From positions 64,879 to 128,878 of the forward strand of contig MGTV01000008.1 in assembly GCA_001799635.1 (NCBI GenBank): DNA of 64,000 nucleotides, given 5' to 3'. The position numbers and the translations under genes are program-made. The notes under the pieces were generated by a model. It ran no database searches. It worked only from the letters and a program-made list of their open reading frames with translations, and was not told the DNA's origin. This document shows, piece by piece, positions 27,201 through 34,419 of the stretch. Source of the stretch: Elusimicrobia bacterium GWA2_62_23. GTDB lineage: Bacteria; Elusimicrobiota; Elusimicrobia; Elusimicrobiales; UBA9959. The number at the start of each line of letters is the position of its first letter. Positions within the stretch are counted from its first letter, which is position 1.

Positions 27201-27480
27201 AGGCGAAAAGAACTACCAGGAAGCCGCCCGCGTGTACAACGACATAGCCCGCAACTCCGCCAAGCCGGAAGTGGCCAAGGCCGCCGCCGAACGCGCCCGC
27301 TCGCTGCTCAACACGAACAAGCCGGCCGGCAAGCCCGCCGTGCGCACCCTGCCAGGCATGGACGGGGGGGAAGAAGCCGTCGACGAAGAGGCGCCCGCGC
27401 CCGCCGCCCCCGTAAAAAAGAAAATCCGCCGCGTAAAGAAGAAGGCCGCCCCGGCCGCCCGACCCTCTGAAGCGAATTAA
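24229..27480 (+). CDS. very long secreted TPR-repeat protein of the ExbB/ExbD/TonB unit
   Basis: 1083 aa. A signal peptide (MKNFLLSALIACAAPAYAQ) precedes about 25 TPR-like repeats of the periplasmic YbgF/BamD kind (A-x-Y-x-x-G-x-A-x-Y-x-x-G/N-x-Y-x-x-A-x-x-x-F-x-x-x-L-x-x-Y-P-x-S), for example LKEFLKVEDKYPKSYIVPESL and AITKYQGFLRKYPNSKLKSAA. The last 75 residues are low complexity with Lys/Arg/Ala/Pro (KKKIRRVKKK). It is probably a periplasmic scaffold linked to the ExbB-ExbD-TonB complex encoded directly behind it (9-nt gap). Multi-TPR proteins also accompany ExbBD-like motors in gliding and Tol-type systems. An extended -10 TGA-TAAAAT (24212-24220) ends 8 nt before the ATG, and no ribosome site is seen. 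Confidence 0.88.
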   Translation: MKNFLLSALIACAAPAYAQLQLSQLTEDEAAFRNLASLYESATERAAVIDAFQKFVKQYPKSQRAPDARFMQGEAYMAKGLELLRQEKLSKMSSDDRMLAGMNPAAIAELNAAAGAYAAVIKDHSRSGLEASAQYRAGEAAYNMGAWERSLKEFLKVEDKYPKSYIVPESLLGAVYANIAMGRYQEAQANLYRLEETFLPYAREPAVVFARAVIELNRKNYPAAQKLFMQLSTPEARFFLGKAYLYEGKTYMAASVFEKLLKDFPEADFKEEAEFLAADSFFHAGDFDGAITKYQGFLRKYPNSKLKSAAVFRIGASLFNKKDYPSARSNFQNVIDKNPRDFFAPYAQFFIAESYMENKQTRDALFAYTKVTTGYPSSSVAPASAYKLAWCQYLLGDYLQSVHALESFLILYPTHSLAKNAYYLKGTAQLELRKTDEALRSFQNAVDMAPSSEVAEQAMFMILRAEYDRGNYNSILTSYQFIFKHLPPAGSKWRALSLLYVAEAYMALNLTDDARNIYTTIARIYPNDVSALYAQDGLVWCLAIAGDTEGAARAREKLKALKVQFADAIQPTGADAMALADSNFNRKEFEKAYQIYEAFAAEAPRDSYAPVALYRAGLALYRLRYYSQAVETWSRLSRDYPNAPETELADFQIADTWFRAQKYAESVGAYEGILTKYPKSDKLPLAWLRLAQVRYNLKQDAQALEQAKAAVTKYPDAPEGADAFDLAEAVFDRNPGMDFAGWFGDLAARQPVDKTSGEAMFRLGRRHFEKKDYAAAVGTLKKFSVDYIDHPSIKDAQFYLGEAYFQTGDMENAASVFERFAKNYQDAKEHPVALFRLGNAYYNQKNHEEAAKAYAKLAELYPQSEYIKPALFNLALCYKTTGETDKAEGTYRRYFELTGKGDDALAALWEIFNIQKTRGDLSGALKTLTEIYGESEGREDGLEAMYYMGEMNYDNRQPDEARDYWERLAQQKPLGSPWRLQGLVKLGEIYEGEKNYQEAARVYNDIARNSAKPEVAKAAAERARSLLNTNKPAGKPAVRTLPGMDGGEEAVDEEAPAPAAPVKKKIRRVKKKAAPAARPSEAN

Positions 27481-27489
27481 AGGAGCCCT

Positions 27490-28107
27490 ATGGAAAACAT
27501 CAATTACTTAGCCATCTTCAAGGACAGCTTCACGCTGGCCATCCTCTTGTTCTGTTCGCTCTTGTCCATGACCTTCGCCTTCGAGCGCTGGTTCTACTTC
27601 CGCAAGGCCCGCCAGAAGAAGATAGACGGCTTCCTCTCCCACGTGAGCGGCCTGCTCAAAGAAGGCAAGATAGACGAGGCGCTTAAATACACCGCCAAGA
27701 TAGATTCCCCCGTGGGGCGCCTGTTCCACTACGCCCTGCAGCACCGCGAAATGGACCGCCGCGACCTCGAGGAACTGCTGGCCACCAAGCGCCAGGAAGA
27801 GCGCCTCATGATGGAGCGCAACCTGGGCGTGCTGGGCACCATGGGCAACATCGCCCCGTTCATAGGCCTGTTCGGCACCGTGGTGGGCATCATCAAGGCT
27901 TTCCGCGACCTCGCCCTCTCCGGCTCGGGCGGCCCCGCCGTGGTGGCCAAGGGCATAGCCGAGGCGCTGGTCGCCACCGCCGGCGGCCTCGCCGTGGCCA
28001 TTCCCGCCGTCATCATCTACAACTATTTCATGCGCAAGACCAAGGTGATCTCGAGTGAGCTGGAGATCTTCTCCGCGCGCCTGGTCATCATGCTGGAGGC
28101 CAAATAG
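27490..28107 (+). CDS. exbB: ExbB/TolQ/MotA-family proton channel protein
   Basis: 205 aa. Three membrane segments (about 14-35, 110-135, 155-180) with the large cytoplasmic loop after TM1, the ExbB/TolQ topology. The conserved core is complete: [39 protein letters not shown] and [24 protein letters not shown]. ExbB pentamers with ExbD use the proton gradient to energise outer-membrane or envelope processes through TonB or TolA. It follows the 1083-aa TPR gene by 9 nt and precedes two exbD genes, so it is part of one unit. AGGAG lies before the start. Confidence 0.94.
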   Translation: MENINYLAIFKDSFTLAILLFCSLLSMTFAFERWFYFRKARQKKIDGFLSHVSGLLKEGKIDEALKYTAKIDSPVGRLFHYALQHREMDRRDLEELLATKRQEERLMMERNLGVLGTMGNIAPFIGLFGTVVGIIKAFRDLALSGSGGPAVVAKGIAEALVATAGGLAVAIPAVIIYNYFMRKTKVISSELEIFSARLVIMLEAK

Positions 28108-28111
28108 TTTA

Positions 28112-28516
28112 ATGGGAGTTTCGTCCAATAATTCCGAAGAGCCCATAACGGAGATCAACCTCACGCCCCTCGTGGACGTGTCGCTGGTCCTGGTCATTAT
28201 CTTCATGGCCGTGGCGCCCTTCGCCCTGCAGGCCGGCATAAAGGTGCTGCAGTCCAAGGCCAGCGCCCAGGTGGGCAAGGTGTCCATGTCCGAAAGCGTG
28301 CAGGTGAAACTTTCCAAAGAGGGCAAACTCACCCTCAACGGCGCCGAGCTCGCCCGGGAGAATTATCCCGCGGCCGTGGCCAAGGCGCTGGAGAAAAGCG
28401 CGGATAAATTCGTGATAGTAAAGGCCGATACCGAGAACCGGGTAGGCCAGGTGGTGGGCCTGCTCGACGAAGCCCGCCAGGCCGGGGCCCTTAAGATGGC
28501 CCTGATGAAGAACTGA
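28112..28516 (+). CDS. exbD: ExbD/TolR family protein, first copy
   Basis: 134 aa from ATG 28112. One N-terminal TM helix with the essential Asp in INLTPLVDVSLVLVIIFM, then a periplasmic domain (KVLQSKASAQVGKVSMSESVQVKLSKEGKLTLNG, DKFVIVKADTENRVGQVVGLLDEAR) of ExbD/TolR fold. It should form the proton-conducting partner of the ExbB just upstream. It overlaps the second exbD gene by one base (TGATG). The two ExbD proteins differ mainly in the periplasmic part, which suggests a heteromeric complex rather than a fresh duplication. Confidence 0.93.
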   Translation: MGVSSNNSEEPITEINLTPLVDVSLVLVIIFMAVAPFALQAGIKVLQSKASAQVGKVSMSESVQVKLSKEGKLTLNGAELARENYPAAVAKALEKSADKFVIVKADTENRVGQVVGLLDEARQAGALKMALMKN

Positions 28517-28929
28517 TGAAATTCAGACCGGAAAACGACGACAGCATGATGACGGGCATTAACGTGGCCCCGCTGGTGGACGTCTGCCTGGTGCTGGTCA
28601 TCATCTTCATGGTCACGGCCCCGCTGCTGTCCGACCCAGCCCTGAAGGTGAACCTGCCCCAGGCCAAAACGCAGGAAGGCGAAGAGAAAGACAAGGTGGT
28701 GGTCACCATCTCCGCCGCCGGCAAATACGCCGTGAACGAAAAGCTTTTTACCGACGAGCCCGCCTTCCTGGAAGGCATAGACAAGGTACTTAAAGAAGGC
28801 GCCGCCCGCCTGGTGGTCATAAAGGCCGACGCGGAAGCGCCCTACGGCATCCTCACCGACACCATGCAGCGGGCCAAAGAAGCCGGCGCCACCGGCATTA
28901 CCATAGCCACGGAGCAGAAGAAGAAGTAA
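28516..28929 (+). CDS. exbD: ExbD/TolR family protein, second copy
   Basis: 137 aa. The TM helix carries the channel Asp in INVAPLVDVCLVLVIIFMVTAPL. The periplasmic domain KVNLPQAKTQEGEEKDKVVVTISAAGKYAVNEK and ARLVVIKADAEAPYGILTDTMQRAKEAG is closer to the common ExbD pattern than that of the first copy. It overlaps the preceding exbD and the following tonB each by one base. Tandem, divergent exbD genes behind one exbB are known in some TonB and gliding-related systems; which partner each has here is open. Confidence 0.93.
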   Translation: MKFRPENDDSMMTGINVAPLVDVCLVLVIIFMVTAPLLSDPALKVNLPQAKTQEGEEKDKVVVTISAAGKYAVNEKLFTDEPAFLEGIDKVLKEGAARLVVIKADAEAPYGILTDTMQRAKEAGATGITIATEQKKK

Positions 28930-30008
28930 TGTACGAAGGCAACTCCAAAGCGGTCAAATTTTCCATAGCGGCCTCGGCGTCGTTCCACGTGCTGCTGTTC
29001 GGCCTTTATTATTACTTCGTGCTCATGCGCCCGGAGACGCGCAACGTGGTGCTCTCCAACGTGGACCTCATCATGCAGGAAAAAGAGGCGCAGGCCAAGC
29101 CCGAGAACAAAACGTTGAGCTTCCTCAAGCTCGCCCTGCCTGTTATCCCGAAGATAGCCGTGCAGGAAGTCCCCAAAATCCCCACGCTCGACATTAAGAC
29201 CCCGGACCGCCACAAGCCCGCTTTCAACCTGCCCAAAACCCTCGCCGAGCGCTCCGGCCGCGTGTCCGCCGCCCAGAAGCTGGAGATGGACGCCAATCGC
29301 CGGGTGGGGGGCGACATAAAAGACGCCGGGTTGGACATCAAGGCCGAACGCTCCGCCCAGGCCATGGCCCCGCGCATAGAACTGGAAGAAGTAGGCGTGA
29401 AGAAAGCCCCGTCGCTGCCGCAGGGCCTTAAATTCGAGGACGCCGGCCCCGCCGTGCGCCCGCAGACCATGCGGGAACTCAATATGGCCGTGGACCGGGC
29501 CCGCCGCTCCGCCTCCGGCCCGCAGGCCCTGGCCGAGCGCCAGGGGGGCGTGGCCGCCGCCCGCCAGACCGCGGCCATAGCCGCGGCACCTCAGCGCCTT
29601 ACCGAAGCCCAGAGCGCCGCCGCCCCCGTGGCCCGCCGGGAAGCCCCCGCAATTTCCGCCGCCGCCTTCTCTTCCCGCCACAACGAAAGCCTGCGCGCCG
29701 CCGAAGCCGCGCCCCAGCGCCTGGAGATCACCGGCCCGCTGTCCCGGCGCAAGGTGGCTAAATATTACGCGCCCACTTTCCCGGAGTGGGCGCGCGACCG
29801 CGGCATCCTGGAAGCCGCCGTCTCCATAAAGTTCTACGTGGACAATGCCGGCCGCGTGCTGGACAACGCCGTGGTGGAAAAAACCTCCGGTTACGGCGCG
29901 CTGGACCGCCTGGCGCTGGACGCCATAAAGCGCTGGAGCTTCGCGCCGCTCGCCGGCCCCGCCTCCAAGCAGTGGGGCGTCATCACTTTCAGGTTCCTCG
30001 CGGATTAA
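28929..30008 (+). CDS. tonB: TonB-family energy transducer
   Basis: 359 aa. Short cytoplasmic start, one TM helix (about 13-32, FSIAASASFHVLLFGLYYYFVL) containing the conserved Ser and His positions used to couple to ExbB/ExbD. A long periplasmic spacer (35-265) is rich in Ala, Pro, Arg and Lys, with no classic Pro-Lys/Pro-Glu repeat. The C-terminus (about 272-358) is a TonB_C domain: YYAPTFPEWARDRGILEAAVSIKFYVDNAGRV, VEKTSGYGALDRLALDAIKRWSFAP. It would carry energy from the ExbB-ExbD complex to an outer-membrane partner; no TonB-dependent receptor is in the window. It is cotranscribed with exbB, exbD and the OmpA-like gene that follows 7 nt later. Confidence 0.9.
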   Translation: MYEGNSKAVKFSIAASASFHVLLFGLYYYFVLMRPETRNVVLSNVDLIMQEKEAQAKPENKTLSFLKLALPVIPKIAVQEVPKIPTLDIKTPDRHKPAFNLPKTLAERSGRVSAAQKLEMDANRRVGGDIKDAGLDIKAERSAQAMAPRIELEEVGVKKAPSLPQGLKFEDAGPAVRPQTMRELNMAVDRARRSASGPQALAERQGGVAAARQTAAIAAAPQRLTEAQSAAAPVARREAPAISAAAFSSRHNESLRAAEAAPQRLEITGPLSRRKVAKYYAPTFPEWARDRGILEAAVSIKFYVDNAGRVLDNAVVEKTSGYGALDRLALDAIKRWSFAPLAGPASKQWGVITFRFLAD

Positions 30009-30015
30009 GGACACT

Positions 30016-30945
30016 ATGCTCAAATTACTCGCCACCCTCCTCTTCGCCGCCGTGCCGCTCGCCGCGCAGGAGGCCTCCACCTCCACCTACAACGAAGTGC
30101 CCGAAGAAGTGGTGATCCGCTCCGAATCCTCCGACGAGCTGCGCACCCGCAAGCCCCCGCTCAAGGTGAAAGCCGACAAGTTCGAAAGCGTGGCCAAATC
30201 CCTGGAAGCCGACAAAACCCTGTTCCGCTTCGAGTCAGCCGATTTCGTCTCGTTCTCCCGCAACCACCCTGAAAGACTCCAGAGCGGCCGCATCATAAAA
30301 CCCTGGCGCACCTCCTTCAGCGACAAGACCGTAATCACCTTCTCGCCGCGCCGCAAGTTCGAAGAGCTCTTCAGCCGCAACTATACCGAGAAGAATTCCA
30401 AGGACCTGCAGTGGACCCTCTCCGTTACCGACGAGGAAGGCAAGATCTTTCACAAGTATTCCGGCACCGGCCTGCCGCCGGAAACCCTCTCCTGGAGCGG
30501 CGAGAACGACGCCCGCGAGTGGGTGCGGGCCGGCCACAGCTACGCGCCGGTGTACGTCTTCGTGGACGAATACGGCTCCCCCAAGACCATCATAGGCGAA
30601 CTGGTGAAGTTCACCGCCATAGTCTTCCAGAAAGGCGGCAACCTTACCATCAGCCTGGACTCGGCTTCGCTCTTCGGCCCCAACAAGAGCGCCCGCGCCC
30701 TGGACAAGAAGGACGGCGAGGCCCTGCTCTCGGCCACGGCGGACCTGGTAAAGCGCCGCTACTACAACATGCCCCTGCGCGTTAAGGTTTACGCCCAGAC
30801 CAAGGACCTGGCCGACATCCAGGCCGACCTGGTGAAGGATTTCCTCAAGAAAGCCCTGATGTCGCCGGAGAACCTCCTGGCCGCCGAAGGCCAGGAAGAC
30901 TCCTACGCCCAGCAGCGCACCGACATAGTCCTGCTCAATAAATAG
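30016..30945 (+). CDS. secreted protein with divergent OmpA-like C-terminal domain
   Basis: 309 aa. A signal peptide ends at about residue 19 (LAAQ). The middle region (80-180) is beta-rich (TVITFSPRRKFEELF, LQWTLSVTDEEGKIFHKYSG). The last about 100 residues, SLFGPNKSARALDKKDGEALLSATADLVKRRYYNMPLRVKVYAQTKD and AQQRTDIVLLNK, have the strand-helix-strand order of OmpA/Pal domains, but the conserved Gly-His-Thr-Asp and Asn-x-x-Leu-Ser-x-x-Arg-Ala motifs are not kept. It is the last gene of the TonB unit and could link the complex to the cell wall. Its 3' end is duplicated at 32171-32253, beyond an inserted ATPase gene. Confidence 0.7.
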   Translation: MLKLLATLLFAAVPLAAQEASTSTYNEVPEEVVIRSESSDELRTRKPPLKVKADKFESVAKSLEADKTLFRFESADFVSFSRNHPERLQSGRIIKPWRTSFSDKTVITFSPRRKFEELFSRNYTEKNSKDLQWTLSVTDEEGKIFHKYSGTGLPPETLSWSGENDAREWVRAGHSYAPVYVFVDEYGSPKTIIGELVKFTAIVFQKGGNLTISLDSASLFGPNKSARALDKKDGEALLSATADLVKRRYYNMPLRVKVYAQTKDLADIQADLVKDFLKKALMSPENLLAAEGQEDSYAQQRTDIVLLNK

Positions 30946-30974
30946 CGCAGTAGACGGTGCTCACCATTATCATA

Positions 30975-31003
30975 TTGACAATTGTGAACGCATTCACTAT
31001 AAT
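30975..31003 (+). promoter_or_regulatory. consensus sigma-70 type promoter of the DUF4143 ATPase gene
   Basis: TTGACA at 30975-30980 and TATAAT at 30998-31003 are separated by exactly 17 nt. This is the cleanest promoter in the window. It sits in an AT-rich stretch unlike the flanking operon, and belongs to the inserted ATPase gene (ATG 31028, with AGGTGA at 31015-31020). Confidence 0.8.
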
Positions 31004-31027
31004 ATATGTGATTTAGGTGAATTGCGC

Positions 31028-32161
31028 ATGATAATAGAGAGAACAATTCTTGGTTCCATAGTTAAGGCCTTGTATAAAGGGAAGGTCCTTATATTGTATG
31101 GCGCCAGGCAGGTAGGCAAGACCACGCTGGTCCGCGAGATACAAGCCCTGCATAAGGCGGATTCTGTTTATCTCAATTGCGACGAGCCGGACATCCTTGC
31201 CGCTTTTTCCGGAAAGACTTCCACCCAGATGGGCGCGTTCATTGGGAACAAAAAACTTGTTATCCTTGACGAAGCCCAGCAGGTCCCCAACATAGGCCGC
31301 ACGCTGAAACTCCTGCACGACAGTTTCCCGCAGACGCAGCTGCTGGCCACGGGGTCCTCCTCCTTCGAACTGTCCGACAAGGTTTCGGAGCCTCTGACCG
31401 GCAGAAAGACGGAATTCACGCTTTATCCGTTCTCCGTGGGGGAACTGGCGGCCCGCTATTCGGCGCTGGAAGCCGGGCGCCTGCTGGAACGCCGCCTGCT
31501 CTACGGCATGTACCCGGAAATAGCCCTTAAGAGCGGCCACCCCGCCGAAGAGCTCAAGAGCCTGGCCCGCAGCTATTCCTACAAGGACGTCCTCAAATAT
31601 CACAACATCAGGAGCCATGAGCTCCTGGAGAAACTGCTGCAGGCGCTGGCCCTGCAGATAGGTTCCGAGGTCTCCTATAACGAACTGGCCTCCCTGCTGG
31701 GCGTGGACAAGAACACCGTGGCGTCCTACATCCAGATCCTGGAAAAGGCTTTTATAATTTTCCGCCTGGGGCCGTTCAGCCGCAACATCCGCAACGAACT
31801 TAAAAGGCTGCGGAAAATATATTTCTACGACACCGGCCTGCGCAACGCCCTTATTAACAACCTTAACCCGCTGAACCTGCGCCAGGACGCGGGGGCGCTC
31901 TGGGAAAATTTCCTGGTAGCGGAACGCCGCAAGTTCCTGGCCAACCACGGCCTGGACCGGCAGACCTATTTCTGGCGCACCCAGCAGCAGCAGGAGATAG
32001 ATTACCTTGAGACCGAGGGCGACTCGTTGCGCGCCTTCGAGATAAAATGGGGAAAGGTCAGGGTTAAACCCCCTAAAGTGTTCCAGGAAGCTTATCCGGA
32101 CGCCGTTTTTACCGGCGTTAACCGCGACAATTACCTGGCTTTCCTGACGCCTAAAAAATAA
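31028..32161 (+). CDS. AAA_14/DUF4143 family ATPase, inserted gene
   Basis: 377 aa from the ATG at 31028; a TTG at 31022 is also in frame. Walker A is GARQVGKTT (25-33), Walker B LVILDEAQQ with D81-E82, and the sensor region LATGSSSFEL follows. The C-terminal half is DUF4143 (YSYKDVLKYHNIRSHELLEKLLQALALQIGSEVSYNELASLLGVDKNTVASYIQILEKAFIIF), which includes a winged-helix part, ending with a nuclease-like stretch (TYFWRTQQQQEIDYLE...AFEIKWG). These proteins are widespread in mobile or accessory DNA; their role is not established. It carries its own promoter and is flanked on both sides by the 3' end of the OmpA-like gene, so it looks like a recent insert. Confidence 0.92.
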   Translation: MIIERTILGSIVKALYKGKVLILYGARQVGKTTLVREIQALHKADSVYLNCDEPDILAAFSGKTSTQMGAFIGNKKLVILDEAQQVPNIGRTLKLLHDSFPQTQLLATGSSSFELSDKVSEPLTGRKTEFTLYPFSVGELAARYSALEAGRLLERRLLYGMYPEIALKSGHPAEELKSLARSYSYKDVLKYHNIRSHELLEKLLQALALQIGSEVSYNELASLLGVDKNTVASYIQILEKAFIIFRLGPFSRNIRNELKRLRKIYFYDTGLRNALINNLNPLNLRQDAGALWENFLVAERRKFLANHGLDRQTYFWRTQQQQEIDYLETEGDSLRAFEIKWGKVRVKPPKVFQEAYPDAVFTGVNRDNYLAFLTPKK

Positions 32162-32170
32162 AAATCGAAT

Positions 32171-32253
32171 CCCAGGCCAAGGACCTGGCCGCCGAAGGCC
32201 AGGAAGACTCCTGCGCCCAGCAGCGCACCGACATAGTCCTTTTGAATAAATAG
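32171..32253 (+). pseudogene. duplicated, internally deleted 3' end of the OmpA-like gene at 30016
   Basis: Bases 32185-32253 match 30877-30945 at 65 of 69 positions, including the stop codon. The preceding 20 bases match 30794-30813 with one change. The 69 bases between these two parts in the parent are missing here, an in-frame loss between two CTGGCCG repeats. The reading frame is kept (AKDLAAEGQEDSCAQQR then TDIVLLNK and stop). It begins 9 nt after the ATPase stop and has no start codon. Confidence 0.88.
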
Positions 32254-32264
32254 CCGCGCCGGTT

Positions 32265-33695
32265 TTATTTTGCCCTCCAATGCCCGCCCCTGTCGGGGCC
32301 TATACGCTTTACAAGCCCCGCTTTTTTCAAAGACTCCAGTACGTTTTTGACACCCCTGTCTGAAATGCCAAGCAGGCTGGCCAATTCAGCTATGCTGATA
32401 TGGGGGTCGCTCTTTATAAGTTTCAATATTTTCTGGGAACTTTTCTGGGAACTTTTTAGTGAACTTTTTGCTGTTTTTCCATTGGTAGCTTTGAGTGAGT
32501 TTTTCTGGGAACCTTTCTGGGAACCCACAGCCAATTCCCGCCCTGCCGCCGCGGCCGAGCGCAGCACTATCCTGGTACCCGCAGACACGGAGTCTATGGC
32601 CGGGGGCGGGCCTCCGTGTTTTTTTATCATAGTGAACACCGAATGCAGCCCGCTGCCGATGTTCTCTATGAGCCCGATCTCCTTGAAGACGCGGGTTATG
32701 AGCGGGTTTCTGGCGCTGGGCGCATAATCTCCGGACTGGATCTTGTCCAGGGAGAGTCCCTTCGGCATTTCTCCCGGATTCCACATCTCTATACGGTCGT
32801 CGAAGATGAAAACGCAGGAGGGCGAGCCGTTGTGGTAGTCGCGGTGTACCACCAGGTTTATCACCAGCTCGCGCAAGGCCTCCGGCGGGTATTGCCACAC
32901 CGGGTCGTGGGTCAACTGTCGTGAAACCGGGGCCTTCTTCACCCCACGCTTTATGTTGCCCAGCATAAACGCCATTATCAGCTCTATCTCCGAAACCAGG
33001 TCTTCCTGTATGTAAAAATCCTCGGAGGATTCCTCTTTGTCCGTTCCTTTAAAGCGCACGGCGTGTACGGCAGCGCTGAGGGGAGTTGTTTTGCCGAAAA
33101 GCAGGCTGGCGGCGAAGGTGGGCGCTTTTTCCTCCCGCAGGAGGGAGAACTTTTTAAGCAGGGTAAATGAATCCTCCGGCAGCGCCGCCGCCGCCTGCTT
33201 TTCCAGCAAGTTCCTGAAACGCTCCACTTTTGCCGAGGCAAGGTCGCTGGTGCTTTTGCCGGGGTCCGGCAAACTGTCCCAGGACAGGTTGTAGGTTTTG
33301 AGATACATATCCGCTATTTCCTGAAGACTCATTAGGTGATTGGCCGCCCCGCGGCGCGCCAGGCAGCGGCCGCGCATTGACACCGGTTTTATGGGAACTT
33401 CCTTGATCGTGAACACGGCCACGCGGCTGTCTCCCGCCCGCAAGAAGTGGAGGTCCGGGTAAAGGGAAGGTGAAGTTTTCTGCTTTACCTCGTTAAGCCA
33501 GGCCGCCGCCCCTTGCTGCGACCATGCCACGCCGCAGATGACGCCGGCGTCTGTTACCCCGGCCAGCACCCGCCCTCCTCCGGAGTTGGCCATGGCCGCT
33601 AAAGTCTCTATAACCCCGTCCCCGAACGACTCTTTGAATTCCAGAACGGAGGATTCCCCATCCTTTATCAGCCGCAAGAGCTCTGCTGCCTGCAT
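32265..33695 (-). CDS. AlbA_2 (Schlafen-like) / RecG-type putative DNA-binding regulator
   Basis: 476 aa, with GAGGGAGG before the ATG. The N-terminus is an AlbA_2 domain: ESSVLEFKESFGDGVIETLAAMANSGGGRVLAGVTDAGVI. The middle (about 255-370) has the HATPase_c_4-type region, PPEALRELVINLVVHRDYHNGSPSCVFIFDDRIEMWNPGEMP then ENIGSGLHSVFTMIKKHGGPPP. A linker of repeated Ser-Gln-Lys units (about 393-425) leads to a C-terminal winged helix (ISIAELASLLGISDRGVKNVLESLKKAGLVKRIG). Such proteins are common accessory regulators; direct function is unknown. It stands alone on the minus strand between the ATPase insert and brnTA, with repeat copy B just upstream. Confidence 0.85.
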   Translation of the reverse strand: MQAAELLRLIKDGESSVLEFKESFGDGVIETLAAMANSGGGRVLAGVTDAGVICGVAWSQQGAAAWLNEVKQKTSPSLYPDLHFLRAGDSRVAVFTIKEVPIKPVSMRGRCLARRGAANHLMSLQEIADMYLKTYNLSWDSLPDPGKSTSDLASAKVERFRNLLEKQAAAALPEDSFTLLKKFSLLREEKAPTFAASLLFGKTTPLSAAVHAVRFKGTDKEESSEDFYIQEDLVSEIELIMAFMLGNIKRGVKKAPVSRQLTHDPVWQYPPEALRELVINLVVHRDYHNGSPSCVFIFDDRIEMWNPGEMPKGLSLDKIQSGDYAPSARNPLITRVFKEIGLIENIGSGLHSVFTMIKKHGGPPPAIDSVSAGTRIVLRSAAAAGRELAVGSQKGSQKNSLKATNGKTAKSSLKSSQKSSQKILKLIKSDPHISIAELASLLGISDRGVKNVLESLKKAGLVKRIGPDRGGHWRAK

Positions 33696-33721
33696 AGCGC
33701 CTCCCTCATCCGCCCCGCAAT

Positions 33722-33757
33722 GTTATAGCAGGCGAACCCGACACCGTAGTGGTGCGG
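33722..33757 (-). repeat. dispersed palindromic repeat, copy B, with -10-like edge facing the AlbA_2 gene
   Basis: Minus strand: an imperfect palindrome (CACC 33742-33745, GGTG 33751-33754, flanked by CCG/CGG), a 4-nt spacer and CCTGCTATAAC. TGC-TATAAC (33730-33722) can act as an extended -10 for the AlbA_2 gene, whose ATG at 33695 lies 26 nt downstream. Confidence 0.65.
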
Positions 33758-33773
33758 ATGAGGGGGAAATAAA

Positions 33774-33801
33774 AAACCGGGGCCCTGTGAGGCCCCGGTC
33801 T
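33774..33801 (-). terminator. rho-independent terminator of brnTA (minus strand)
   Basis: A 9-bp stem (ACCGGGGCC 33776-33784, GGCCCCGGT 33791-33799) with a 6-nt loop. On the minus strand it is followed by six T residues. It lies 21 nt past the BrnA-like stop. Confidence 0.88.
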
Positions 33802-33821
33802 GAGTGTAAGCCGCTTAAGTG

Positions 33822-34100
33822 CTACTTGTGCTGCGCCGCTTGCGCGCGGTTCAGAAGCACCTCGTTGATGAACGTCTGGTACCCGATGCCGCGGTGCCTG
33901 GCCTCGGTGTGGGCCCAGGCCAGGGCCAGCGGGTGAAGGCGTATGTGGACGTCCCGGTACTTGGAGTCCCCTTTGGGGGGGCGGCCCCTGGCGGGGCGCT
34001 TTATCTGGAAAGTGTTCTCAATGGCCTTCTTGAAGGCTAGCGTTTCTTCCGGCGTGACCCTGCGAGCCCTGGCGAAATCAAAGTCTTTTGCTTTCTTCAT
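33822..34100 (-). CDS. brnA: BrnA-type antitoxin
   Basis: 92 aa. Its 5' end overlaps the toxin gene by 23 nt, the usual brnT-brnA layout. The C-terminal half is a ribbon-helix-helix type DNA-binding region (KYRDVHIRLHPLALAWAHTEARHRGIGYQTFINEVLLNRA), as in BrnA/CopG-like antitoxins. The N-terminal Lys/Arg-rich part (RPARGRPPKGDSKY) is like BrnA of other phyla. It should neutralise the BrnT encoded upstream and repress the pair. A clear terminator lies downstream. Confidence 0.85.
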   Translation of the reverse strand: MKKAKDFDFARARRVTPEETLAFKKAIENTFQIKRPARGRPPKGDSKYRDVHIRLHPLALAWAHTEARHRGIGYQTFINEVLLNRAQAAQHK

Positions 34101-34380
34101 AAATCCTTCTCTCGCGGCGGTTAGCGCGCCGCGCGCTTACTACCCGGATGTTCCCGTCCGGCGGCCGCATTGTGAACACTACTACCAGAACCTTTTCGCC
34201 TGAGTCCCCTATCAGCCAATGGCGGCGTTCATGGACGGAATGCTTTTCGTCGTCGACTACCAGGGCGAAAGGGTCGTCGAAGGCAAAAGCCGCCAGTTCG
34301 AAAGTTATCCCGTGCTTCAGGGCGTTGCGCTCTGCTTTCTTGCCGTCCCACTCGAACCTTACATTTATAGTGTACACCAT
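34078..34380 (-). CDS. brnT: BrnT-type ribonuclease toxin
   Basis: 100 aa. The BrnT pattern is plain: RFEWDGKKAERNALKHGITFELAAFAFDDPFAL near the start, HERRHWLIGDSGEKVLVVVFTMR in the middle and IRVVSARRANRRERRIYEE at the end. BrnT is a RelE-fold RNase that inhibits translation. The frame is intact. The start at 34380 (MVYTINVRFEWD) has no good ribosome site, but no better start is in frame before the conserved RFEWD. Palindromic repeat copy C lies 40 nt upstream. Confidence 0.9.
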   Translation of the reverse strand: MVYTINVRFEWDGKKAERNALKHGITFELAAFAFDDPFALVVDDEKHSVHERRHWLIGDSGEKVLVVVFTMRPPDGNIRVVSARRANRRERRIYEESKRL

Positions 34381-34419
34381 AAATAATCCCCAGTCAATGC
34401 TTTCCGGGGCCTTTGGAAT

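Noticed and set aside
34369-34397. Promoter TTGACT-17-TACACT for brnT
   Set aside because: The -10 would fall inside the first codons of brnT, and no later start codon fits the conserved N-terminus, so it is probably chance.
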